In this document: piece by piece, positions 9,552 to 17,712 of the stretch
Layout: every line of letters starts with the position of its first letter
Numbering within the stretch: position 1 is the first letter of the stretch
From: Streptomyces boncukensis
Lineage (GTDB): Bacteria > Actinomycetota > Actinomycetes > Streptomycetales > Streptomycetaceae
Direction of reading: 5' to 3'
Assembly (NCBI RefSeq): GCF_011045075.1
Contig: NZ_JAAKZZ010000016.1
Coordinates: forward strand, 1-36,771
Length of the DNA stretch: 36,771 nucleotides
Made by a program: the position numbers and the translations under genes
Notes under the pieces: generated by a model
The model's database searches: none
What the model was told of the DNA's origin: nothing
What the model saw: the letters and a program-made list of their open reading frames with translations, nothing else

Positions 9552-10433
9552 TCAGAGCAGCCCGACAGCGGTGTCCACGGCCGCGCTCACATTCCCGTCG
9601 GCCGGATACAGCAGCGAGCGTCCCACCACGAGGCCGCGCACGGTGGGCAGGCTGAGCGCCTTGCGCCACTTCTCATACGCCCCCTCCTGGTCGCCGTTGA
9701 CCTCGCCGCCCAGCAGCACGGTGGGCAGCGAGGAGGTCTCGCACACCCACGCCATGTCGTCCGGGTCCTCGGTGACCGGCAGTTTCAGCCAGCTGTAGGC
9801 GGAGGTCCCGCCCAGCCCGGCCGCGATGGCGATGGACCGGGCGACGGCCTCGCCGCTCAGGTCGTTCCGCACCTTCCCTTCCACCCTGCGGGAGATGAAG
9901 GGCTCCAGGAAGAGGGGCAGGCCGCGGGCCGCCATCGCGTCCACGGCGCGCGCGGAGGACTCCAGGGTGGCCAGCGAGCCGGGGTCGCCGTCGTCGATAC
10001 GCAGCAGCAGCTTGCCCGCGTCGAACCGCAGCCGCTCGATGTCCTCGGCGCGGTGCCCGGTGAACCGGTCGTCCATCTCGAACGCGGCACCGGCCAGGCC
10101 GCCCCGGTTCATGGAGCCCATGACGACCTTGTTCTCCAGCGCGCCGAGCAGCAGCAGGTCTTCGAGGATGTCGGCGGTGCCGAGCACGCCGTCGACACCG
10201 GGGCGGGACAGCGCGACCATCAGCCGTTCGAGCAGCCCGGCGCGGTTGGCCATGGCGAGCCGGTCGCCGCCGACGGCCAGCGCGCCGCGCGCCGGGTGGT
10301 CCGCGGCGACGATCATCAGCCGCCCGGAGTCCCCCACCAGGGGCCGCCGGGCCCGCCGAACCGCCGCCTCGGCAACGGCCTCGGGGTGCCGGGTCCGCAC
10401 CTCGCTGAGCTCGGCAATACTGACGCTACTCAC
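9552..10433 (-). CDS. Cgl0158-type (beta/alpha)8-barrel, probable 2-deoxy-5-keto-gluconate 6-phosphate aldolase
   Basis: Protein of 293 aa. Its order in the operon (directly after iolC, before iolB) and its fold point to the aldolase step that splits 2-deoxy-5-keto-gluconate 6-phosphate into DHAP and malonate semialdehyde, which IolJ performs in Bacillus. It is not an IolJ/class II FBP aldolase: no zinc-binding motifs are seen. Instead IVAADHPARG (41-50) resembles the DHG motif of DhnA/LsrF-type class I aldolases, and Lys217 in SAYSWLKLPV is a candidate Schiff-base lysine. I recall a relative in the Corynebacterium glutamicum iol region. GTG 10433 (SSVSIAELSEVR) was chosen by family-like N-terminus; the RBS is poor, and the frame stays open much further upstream. 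The 122 nt before it hold no gene. Confidence 0.8.
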   Translation of the reverse strand: MSSVSIAELSEVRTRHPEAVAEAAVRRARRPLVGDSGRLMIVAADHPARGALAVGGDRLAMANRAGLLERLMVALSRPGVDGVLGTADILEDLLLLGALENKVVMGSMNRGGLAGAAFEMDDRFTGHRAEDIERLRFDAGKLLLRIDDGDPGSLATLESSARAVDAMAARGLPLFLEPFISRRVEGKVRNDLSGEAVARSIAIAAGLGGTSAYSWLKLPVTEDPDDMAWVCETSSLPTVLLGGEVNGDQEGAYEKWRKALSLPTVRGLVVGRSLLYPADGNVSAAVDTAVGLL

Positions 10434-10555
10434 CAGCGGCTCGCTTTCTGAGGGAGGGAAGACTTCCGGCCGCACCGGCGCGCGGCCACAGCGGCGAGAT
10501 CCGGCCGCACGGGCGGGCGCGGAGCGCTCGGCGGGGGACGCGGGGGACGGGAGGC

Positions 10556-11542
10556 TCAGCCACGCAGCAGCCCCTCGACCTCGTGCGGCTCCGGCATCGC
10601 CGACGAACACGCCAGCCGCGAGGCGACCAGGGCACCCGCGGCGTTCGCGTACCGCATCACGTACTCCAGGTCCCAGCCGGCGAGCAGCCCGTGGCACAGG
10701 GAGCCGCCGAAGGAGTCGCCCGCGCCCAGGCCGTTGACGACCTCCACCGGGTGCGGCGGGACCTCGGCGACCGTGCCGTCCCGGTGCACGGCGAGCACGC
10801 CCTTGGGGCCCTGCTTGACGACGGCCAGCTCGACGCCGGCGGCCAGCAGCGCCTCCGCGCAGCCGCGCGGCTCCCGCACGCCCGTCGCGACCTCGCACTC
10901 GTCGACGTTGCCGACGGCGACCGTGGCGTGTGCGAGGGCCTGCCGGTAGAGCGGCCGGGCCGCCTCCTTCGCCTCGTCCTCGCTCAGCGCCGCGTCGGCG
11001 CCCGCGCCCCAGAACATCGGCCGCCAGTCGAGGTCGAACACGGTGGCGGTGCGCTCGGCGCGGTGCGCTGCGCGCGCCGCCAGCGCGGCGAGCGTGGCGG
11101 TGCGGCTGGGCTCGGCGCACAGCCCGGTGCCGGACATCCAGAAGATCTCCGCTGCCGCGATGCCGTCGTACTCCAGCTCGCCCTCGTGGATCTCCAGGTC
11201 GGGCGCCTTGGGCAGCCGGTAGAAGTACAGCGGGAAGTCGTCGGGCGGGAAGATCTCGCAGAAGGTGACGGGCGTCGGATACGCGGCGACCGGGGTGACC
11301 CAGCGGTCGTCGACGCCGAAGTCCCGCAGTGCCTCATGGCAGTAGGTGCCGAACGGATCGTCGCCGGTGCGGCTGATGACGGCGGCCGACCGGCCCAGCC
11401 GGGCGGCGGCGACCGCGACGTTGGTGGGCGAGCCGCCGAGGAACTTCCCGAAGGACTCGACCCTCGGCAGCGGCACACCCGTCTGCAGCGGATAGATGTC
11501 CACACCGATGCGGCCCATCGTGACGACCTCGTGCCTGGCCAT
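10556..11542 (-). CDS. iolC: 5-dehydro-2-deoxygluconokinase IolC
   Basis: PfkB-family sugar kinase of 328 aa that phosphorylates 2-deoxy-5-keto-D-gluconate at O6 with ATP. The N-terminal substrate region has GRIGVDIYPLQTG and the PfkB motif GGSPTNVAVAAARLG (37-51). The C-terminal PfkB signature is GLGAGDSFGG with the catalytic Asp276. GRIGVDIYPLQ is characteristic of IolC rather than other PfkB kinases. First gene of the inositol operon; the ATG at 11542 follows GAGAGGG at a suitable distance. A TTGACA -35 element lies about 60 nt upstream with a palindrome just before it. Confidence 0.95.
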   Translation of the reverse strand: MARHEVVTMGRIGVDIYPLQTGVPLPRVESFGKFLGGSPTNVAVAAARLGRSAAVISRTGDDPFGTYCHEALRDFGVDDRWVTPVAAYPTPVTFCEIFPPDDFPLYFYRLPKAPDLEIHEGELEYDGIAAAEIFWMSGTGLCAEPSRTATLAALAARAAHRAERTATVFDLDWRPMFWGAGADAALSEDEAKEAARPLYRQALAHATVAVGNVDECEVATGVREPRGCAEALLAAGVELAVVKQGPKGVLAVHRDGTVAEVPPHPVEVVNGLGAGDSFGGSLCHGLLAGWDLEYVMRYANAAGALVASRLACSSAMPEPHEVEGLLRG

Positions 11543-11577
11543 ACGGGATGCCCTCTCTGCTGACGCTCCGAGCTCCC

Positions 11578-11607
11578 ATCGTCTGCCGGGCGGGAGACCC
11601 CTGTCAA
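11578..11607 (-). promoter_or_regulatory. Predicted promoter of the inositol operon
   Basis: On the minus strand a perfect TTGACA (11602-11607) is followed after 18 nt by GACGAT (11578-11583), a partial match to the -10 consensus. The start would be near 11571, giving a leader of about 30 nt before iolC. The -35 is strong evidence; the -10 is weak. Confidence 0.55.
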
Positions 11608-11613
11608 TAGTTT

Positions 11614-11629
11614 GTCCTTACATTAAGAC
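11614..11629. promoter_or_regulatory. Candidate operator upstream of iolC
   Basis: GTCCTTACATTAAGAC is an imperfect 16-bp palindrome (5 of 7 positions per arm) in an A/T-rich island that stands out from its surroundings. It lies 6 nt upstream of the -35 element. The shape fits a GntR-type operator, but no such regulator is encoded in the window. Confidence 0.4.
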
Positions 11630-11773
11630 GTAACCATGGCCAGCGTGTCACGAGCGTCACCGTTGCGCGGGTTCCGGGTCACAGCCGCACCACAGCCACC
11701 CCGGCGGTGTCACTCTGCGTCGTACGCCGGGCACAGGCTGGGTGATCCACAGCCACCCCCTGGGAGGTGCCAT

Positions 11774-11968
11774 ATGGCCGACCGCCGGCTCTGGTCGTAC
11801 AAGGAGATCGCCGCACACATCCGCGTCCAGCCGGACACCGTGCGCTCCTATCGAAAACACGGGCTCCTGCCCCCGCCCGACCTGGTCGAGGGCGGGCGGC
11901 CCTACTGGTTCGCCGACACCATCCGCGCCTGGGTGGCCCGGCGTCCCGGGCACCGCGGGGGCCGCTGA
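11774..11968 (+). CDS. Small MerR/AlpA-like helix-turn-helix protein
   Basis: Protein of 64 aa made almost entirely of one winged HTH: LWSYKEIAAHIRVQP, TVRSYRKHGLLPPPD and RPYWFADTIRAWV. The arrangement (HTH, then GLLPPPD turn and a wing ending in WFADTIRAW) recalls DNA-binding domains of MerR, excisionase or phage Cox/AlpA type without an effector domain. GGGAGG 8 nt before ATG 11774 supports this start; the frame is open back to 11636, but that part is compositionally unlike a protein. It lies about 100 nt upstream of copZ. Function unknown; it might regulate its own or a neighbouring gene. Confidence 0.7.
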   Translation: MADRRLWSYKEIAAHIRVQPDTVRSYRKHGLLPPPDLVEGGRPYWFADTIRAWVARRPGHRGGR

Positions 11969-11990
11969 CGCCGCACCCGCCATCCCCGCC

Positions 11991-12007
11991 ATACCCATAG
12001 GGGGTAT
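11991..12007. promoter_or_regulatory. CsoR operator in front of copZ
   Basis: ATACCCATAGGGGGTAT has perfect 6-bp arms (ATACCC/GGGTAT) and matches the known actinobacterial CsoR operator pattern (TACCC..GGGTA core). It overlaps a possible -10 element (TATACA, 12005-12010), so Cu(I)-free CsoR would block copZ transcription. csoR itself is not in the window. Confidence 0.8.
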
Positions 12008-12069
12008 ACACTGGACAGCGGCCGACACCCGTTGCCACCACGACGCGGAACGATTGCGAGGACCTGCCC

Positions 12070-12291
12070 ATGAGCACCGTCACGACCACCGTCTACACCG
12101 TCTCCGGGATGAGCTGCTCCCACTGCGAGAACGCGATCTCGGAGGAGGTCTCGAAGATCGACGGCGTCTCGGCCGTCCAGGCCGACGCCTCGACCGGCGA
12201 GGTCACCGTCACCTCGGCCACCCCCCTGGACGACGCGGCGGTCCGCGCGGCCGTCGACGAAGCGGGCTACGACGTGGTGGACCGCGCCTAG
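12070..12291 (+). CDS. copZ: Copper chaperone CopZ (HMA domain)
   Basis: Protein of 73 aa forming a single heavy-metal-associated domain. The Cu(I) site is GMSCSHC near residue 15; the rest follows the beta-alpha-beta-beta-alpha-beta pattern (SEEVSKIDGVSAVQAD, GEVTVTS, AAVRAAVDEAGYDV). It carries cytosolic Cu(I), normally to a CopA-type P1B-ATPase. GAGGA 7 nt before the ATG is the RBS. A CsoR palindrome lies 63 nt upstream, so the gene should be copper-induced. No copA or csoR lies next to it, so it is an orphan copZ whose partner ATPase must be elsewhere. Confidence 0.93.
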   Translation: MSTVTTTVYTVSGMSCSHCENAISEEVSKIDGVSAVQADASTGEVTVTSATPLDDAAVRAAVDEAGYDVVDRA

Positions 12292-12346
12292 GCCGCCCCC
12301 GGCGCCCCCGCCGCACCACGCACCGGCATCACGCACCGGCATCACA

Positions 12347-12395
12347 AAGCGCCCCGCCGCACAGGTCCCCCCACGGGCCCGTCGACGGGGCGCTT
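12347..12395 (+). terminator. Terminator after copZ
   Basis: Arms AAGCGCCCCG (12347-12356) and CGGGGCGCTT (12386-12395) pair perfectly. The 29-nt loop contains a second small palindrome, ACGGGCCCGT (12373-12382). It lies 55 nt after the copZ stop. Confidence 0.7.
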
Positions 12396-12649
12396 CCGAT
12401 TCCCGGTCCTGGATTCCCCCCACGGGATCCTGGCCGGGCGCCTGGTGGTTGCACGCGGACGGGAAGGCCGCTCAAAGCTCCCCGGGCACGCTCACCCTCT
12501 GCGACGCCGAAGCGCGTCCCCCAAGACGCGCCCGGCGAGCGGCGGCGACTCCGCCGGGAAGCCGGCGCCACCCGGTTAGACCCACAACCCCCGGCAATGG
12601 TTACCCCCCGGAGTGTGTGATCTACGTCTCACCGGCCGGGCACAAACGG
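12396..12649. other. Non-coding gap between copZ and citrate synthase
   Basis: No gene with plausible codon use was found between the copZ terminator and the citA terminator. The stretch holds short hairpins, for example GCGCGTC/GACGCGC (12512-12518 with 12525-12531), and several CCCCCC runs. The word CCCCCCACGGG also occurs in the copZ terminator loop just upstream. Confidence 0.5.
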
Positions 12650-12679
12650 AAGGCCCTAGTCCGGATGGACCAGGGCCTT
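12650..12679 (-). terminator. Terminator after citrate synthase
   Basis: AAGGCCCTAGTCC (12650-12662) pairs with GGACCAGGGCCTT (12667-12679) over 13 bp with one mismatch and a GGAT loop. It lies 34 nt beyond the citA stop. Confidence 0.75.
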
Positions 12680-12713
12680 GAGCGTTCGGGGAGCGGTCGG
12701 GGCGCGGTGCGCC

Positions 12714-14018
<1,305 letters not shown>

Positions 14019-14151
14019 GTCATCCCTCACCGACGTAGTGCCTCTTCTTCGAGGTGCCCTGACTCGTTCCACTCTCCCCCACTGAGCGCCGTGCGGTGCA
14101 CTCGGGGTCAGCCAGAAGCCTCCATGGTGGCACGGAGTGCCGCCCTCACAG

Positions 14152-16419
14152 CTATCGTGCACCCTCCGAGCCGCCGGGGTCACCCCCTCGCACACCTCCG
14201 GGTGCGAGGGTTCCGCTGAGCCGGTGCGCCAGCGCGGTGTGCCGCCGCCCGGCCGACACCGTGCGTACAGCCTGGCCCAGAGCTCGCCGCGAGCCGACCA
14301 GCACCACCAGGCGCTTCGCCCGGGTGACGGCGGTGTAGAGAAGGTTGCGCTGGAGCATCATCCAGGCGCCCGTGGTGACCGGAATCACCACCGCCGGATA
14401 CTCACTGCCCTGGGAGCGGTGGATGGTGACGGCGTAGGCGTGGGAGAGCTCGTCCAACTCGTCGAATTCGTAGGCCACCTCCTCGTCCTCGTCGGTGCGC
14501 ACGGTCAGCCGCTGGTCCTCCACGCTGAGCGCGGTGACCACACCGACCGTGCCGTTGAAGACACCGTTCGCCCCTTTCTCGTAATTGTTCCTGATCTGAG
14601 TGACCTTGTCGCCCACACGGAAGACCCGGCCGCCGAACCGCTTCTCCGGCAGGTCGGGCCGGGCCGGGGTGACCGCCTGCTGGAGCAGGCCGTTGAGCAC
14701 GCCCGCGCCCGCGGGGCCCCGGTGCATCGGCGCGAGCACCTGCACATCCCGGCGCGGATCCAGGCCGAACTTCGCGGGGATCCGGCGCGCCGCCACATCC
14801 ACGGTGAGCCGCCCCGCCTCCTCGGTGTCCTCCTCAGCGAAGAGGAAGAAGTCGGTCATCCCCTGGGTGAGCGGCTGGCTGCCGGCGTTGATGCGGTGCG
14901 CGTTGGTGACCACGCCGGACTGCTGGGCCTGCCGGAAGATGCGCTTGAGCCGCACCGCAGGCACCGGGCCGCCGTCGGCGAGCAGATCCCGCAGCACCTC
15001 CCCCGCGCCGACGGAGGGCAGCTGGTCCACATCGCCCACCAGCAGCAGATGCGCGCCCGGCGACACGGCCTTGACGAGCTTGTTCGCCAGCAGGAGGTCC
15101 AGCATGGACGCCTCGTCGACCACGACCAGGTCGGCCTCCAGCGGCCGGTCCCGGTCGTACGCCGCGTCGCCGCCGGGCTTCAGCTCCAGCAGCCGGTGCA
15201 CGGTGGACGCCTCCACACCGGTCAGCTCCGCCAGCCGCTTGGCGGCCCGCCCGGTCGGCGCAGCGAGCACCACCCGCGCCTTCTTCGCGCGGGCCAGCTC
15301 GACCACCGAGCGCACGGTGAACGACTTCCCGCAGCCCGGTCCGCCGGTGAGCACCGCGACCTTCTCGGTGAGCGCGAGCCGCACCGCGTCCCGCTGCTCC
15401 GGGGCGAGCTCGGCGCCGGTGCGCTGCGCCAGCCAGCCGAGCGCCCGGTCCCAGTCGACGTCCCGGAACGCCGGGATCCGGTCCTCCGGCGCGCGCAGCA
15501 GCCGCAGCAGCTGGGCGGAGAGCGAGAGCTCGGCGCGGTGGAAGGGCACGAGATAGACCGCCGTCTGCCCGCCTTCCGGATCCTGCGGATCCGGCACCCG
15601 CTCGCGCACCACGCCCTCCTCCTCGGCCGCCAGCTCACCCAGGCACTCGATGACCAGCCCGGTGTCGACCTGGAGCAGCTTGACCGCGTCCGCCAGCAGC
15701 CGCTCCTCGGGCAGATAGCAGTGCCCCTGGTCGGTGGACTGGGACAGCGCGTACTGCAGGCCGGACTTGACCCGCTCCGGGCTGTCGTGCGGGATGCCGA
15801 CCGACTGGGCGATGCGGTCGGCCGTCAGAAAGCCGATGCCCCAGACGTCGGCCGCGAGGCGGTAGGGCTCGGATCGGACGACGGAGATGGCCGCGTCGCC
15901 GTACTTCTTGTAGATCCGCACGGCGATGGAGGTGGAGACGCCGACGCCCTGCAGGAAGACCATCACCTCCTTGATGGCCTTCTGCTCCTCCCAGGCGGCC
16001 GTGATCTTCTTGGTGCGCTTCGGGCCCAGCCCGGGGACCTCGATCAGCCGGCCGGGGTCCTGCTCGATGACATCCAGCGTGTCCGTGCCGAAGTGCTCGG
16101 TGATGCGGTCGGCGAAGACCGGGCCGATGCCCTTGATCAGGCCGGACCCGAGATAGCGCCGGATGCCCTGGATGGTGGCGGGCAGCACCGTCGTGTAGTT
16201 GTCCACCGTGAACTGGCGGCCGTACTGCGGGTGGGACCCCCAGCGGCCCTCCATCCGCAGCGACTCGCCGACCTGCGCGCCCAGCAGAGCGCCCACGACG
16301 GTGAGGAGTTCGCCCGCGCCGCGGCCGGTGTCGACCCGTGCGACCGTGTATCCGTTCTCCTCGTTGGCGTACGTGATGCGCTCAAGGACCCCTTCGAGCA
16401 CGGCAGCTTGGAACGTCAT
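14152..16419 (-). CDS. recD2: RecD2-type ATP-dependent 5'-3' DNA helicase (SF1B)
   Basis: Protein of about 755 aa. The N-terminal half has an OB-like segment (residues 1-80) and helix-hairpin-helix repeats (about 90-210: LGSGLIKGIGPVFADRI, IEVPGLGPKRTKKI, VWGIGFLTADRIA). This extension defines RecD2, which works without RecB and RecC. The motor has Walker A GGPGCGKS (359-366), Walker B VVVDEAS (about 432-438), the GDVDQLPSVGAG motif (about 462) and a C-terminal UvrD-C2 region with YAVTIHRSQGSEYPAV. Role: DNA repair or replication-fork processing. ATG 16419 was chosen as the family start (MTFQAAVLEGVLERITY); earlier codons would be intergenic. The C-terminal 15 residues or so are Gly-rich. Confidence 0.93.
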   Translation of the reverse strand: MTFQAAVLEGVLERITYANEENGYTVARVDTGRGAGELLTVVGALLGAQVGESLRMEGRWGSHPQYGRQFTVDNYTTVLPATIQGIRRYLGSGLIKGIGPVFADRITEHFGTDTLDVIEQDPGRLIEVPGLGPKRTKKITAAWEEQKAIKEVMVFLQGVGVSTSIAVRIYKKYGDAAISVVRSEPYRLAADVWGIGFLTADRIAQSVGIPHDSPERVKSGLQYALSQSTDQGHCYLPEERLLADAVKLLQVDTGLVIECLGELAAEEEGVVRERVPDPQDPEGGQTAVYLVPFHRAELSLSAQLLRLLRAPEDRIPAFRDVDWDRALGWLAQRTGAELAPEQRDAVRLALTEKVAVLTGGPGCGKSFTVRSVVELARAKKARVVLAAPTGRAAKRLAELTGVEASTVHRLLELKPGGDAAYDRDRPLEADLVVVDEASMLDLLLANKLVKAVSPGAHLLLVGDVDQLPSVGAGEVLRDLLADGGPVPAVRLKRIFRQAQQSGVVTNAHRINAGSQPLTQGMTDFFLFAEEDTEEAGRLTVDVAARRIPAKFGLDPRRDVQVLAPMHRGPAGAGVLNGLLQQAVTPARPDLPEKRFGGRVFRVGDKVTQIRNNYEKGANGVFNGTVGVVTALSVEDQRLTVRTDEDEEVAYEFDELDELSHAYAVTIHRSQGSEYPAVVIPVTTGAWMMLQRNLLYTAVTRAKRLVVLVGSRRALGQAVRTVSAGRRHTALAHRLSGTLAPGGVRGGDPGGSEGAR

Positions 16420-16459
16420 ATCACTGACGGTAACCCCGCCTGCCGCCCCGCCCCACCCC

Positions 16460-16468
16460 TGTGGATAA
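16460..16468 (-). promoter_or_regulatory. Single perfect DnaA-box sequence upstream of recD2
   Basis: The minus strand reads TTATCCACA, identical to the E. coli DnaA box consensus, 41 nt before the recD2 start. Only one box was seen, so this is not an origin; if functional it could let DnaA influence recD2. Confidence 0.35.
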
Positions 16469-16609
16469 CCGCGCACAACGGGCCTCCGGTATACGCGAGT
16501 TGTACCAAGCCCGCACGCAGCGTGACATGACCACGTCCTCGGTCACGAATTGGCATCGGGCACCTGCGCGAACTTGCGTAAAGCGGAGGCGATCACTTCT
16601 CATACTCGA

Positions 16610-16623
16610 TGTAATCGATTCCA
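16610..16623. promoter_or_regulatory. LacI-family operator for the ribose operon
   Basis: TGTAATCGATTCCA is a 14-bp palindrome (6 of 7 positions per arm) with the central CG typical of LacI-family sites, inside a locally A/T-richer stretch 81 nt before rbsR. The likely ligand is RbsR, giving autoregulation of the whole operon. I could not fix a convincing -10/-35 pair. Confidence 0.7.
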
Positions 16624-16704
16624 CGCGTGCAATGAGGCCGCGTTCCGGCCGCCGCGCGCACAGGGACACCTCCACCCCCGTTCACTCTGGAACCGGCACT
16701 TCCC

Positions 16705-17712
16705 ATGGCAGGCATCAAGGACGTCGCAGCACGGGCGGGCGTTTCCGTCGCCACCGTCTCGCGCGTCCTCAACGGCCACAGCGGTGTCCGCGACGACACC
16801 CGCTCCCGCGTGCTGTCGGCCATGGCGGAGCTGCGCTACCGGCCCAACGCGGTGGCCCGTTCGCTGCGCACCGACCAGACCCGCACGCTCGGTCTGATCA
16901 TCAGCGATGTGCTCAACCCGTTCTTCACCGAGCTGGCCCGCGCCGTCGAGGACGCGGCGCGCAGCCGCGGCTACAGCGTCGTCATCGGCAACGCCGACGA
17001 GCAGCTCGCCCTCCAGGACCACCACGTCCGCACGCTGTCCGACCGCCGGATCGACGGGCTGCTGGTCTCCCCCGCCGACGGGGACTCGGCGGTGCTGCGC
17101 GAGGCCGTCCGCTCGGGCATTCCGATGGTCTTCGTGGACCGCTGGATCGACGGCCTCGACGTCCCCGTCGTCCGCGCGGACGGACGCGAGGCCGTTCGCG
17201 ATCTGGTGGCACACCTGTACGCACTGGGCCACCAGCGTCTCGCTATCATCACCGGACCCGTCGCCACCACCACCAGCAACGAGCGGGTGGACGCCTTCCG
17301 TTCGGCCCTGTGCGAGCACGGACTGCCGCTGCCCGCGCCCTACATCGGGCAGGGCGACTTCCGGACGGCGAGCGGACGGCGGGTGACAAGTGATTTCTTC
17401 GGGCTCCCCGAGCCGCCCGAAGCGATCTTCGCCACCGACAACCTGATGGCCCTCGGCGTCATGGACGAGCTGCGCAGGCGCGGCCTGCGGGTGCCCGACG
17501 ACATGGCGCTGGCCGCGTTCGACGACATCGCCTGGTTCCCGCACACCGACCCGCCCGTCACCGCCATCGCCCAGCCGACCGCGGAGCTGGGGCACCGGGC
17601 CGTCGCCGCACTGACCGACCTCGTGGAGGGCCGGAGCGCGGACTCCGTCACGCTCTCCGCGCACCTGATACCGCGCCGCTCCTGCGGCGAAGACGAAAGG
17701 AGCCGCCGTTGA
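16705..17712 (+). CDS. rbsR: LacI-family regulator of the ribose operon (RbsR-like)
   Basis: Protein of 335 aa. An N-terminal LacI HTH (IKDVAARAGVSVATVSRVLNG, residues about 4-24) and hinge helix (NAVARSLR) are followed by a periplasmic-binding-protein-like effector domain (LGLIISDVLNPFFTELARAVED, IFATDNLMALGVMDELRRRG, DMALAAFDDI). As first gene of an rbs operon it most likely senses ribose or a phosphorylated derivative and represses from the palindrome at 16610. Its stop overlaps the TTG start of rbsA (TTGA), so the regulator and transporter are co-translated. The RBS before ATG 16705 is weak. Confidence 0.85.
   Translation: MAGIKDVAARAGVSVATVSRVLNGHSGVRDDTRSRVLSAMAELRYRPNAVARSLRTDQTRTLGLIISDVLNPFFTELARAVEDAARSRGYSVVIGNADEQLALQDHHVRTLSDRRIDGLLVSPADGDSAVLREAVRSGIPMVFVDRWIDGLDVPVVRADGREAVRDLVAHLYALGHQRLAIITGPVATTTSNERVDAFRSALCEHGLPLPAPYIGQGDFRTASGRRVTSDFFGLPEPPEAIFATDNLMALGVMDELRRRGLRVPDDMALAAFDDIAWFPHTDPPVTAIAQPTAELGHRAVAALTDLVEGRSADSVTLSAHLIPRRSCGEDERSRR

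Noticed and set aside
11543..11773. Riboswitch or attenuator before iolC
   Set aside because: The predicted leader is only about 30 nt and has no strong hairpin; an operator-controlled promoter explains the region better.
12340..12650. 6C-type small RNA
   Set aside because: C-runs are present, but the stems around them are only about 4 bp and the strongest stem is explained as the copZ terminator. Kept only as a low-interest finding.
14137..16530. A 797-codon plus-strand frame opposite recD2
   Set aside because: Low-complexity shadow of the helicase gene; no domain, no RBS, and the opposite strand has complete helicase motifs.
16420..16704. Replication origin
   Set aside because: One DnaA box only, no cluster and no dnaA or dnaN genes nearby.
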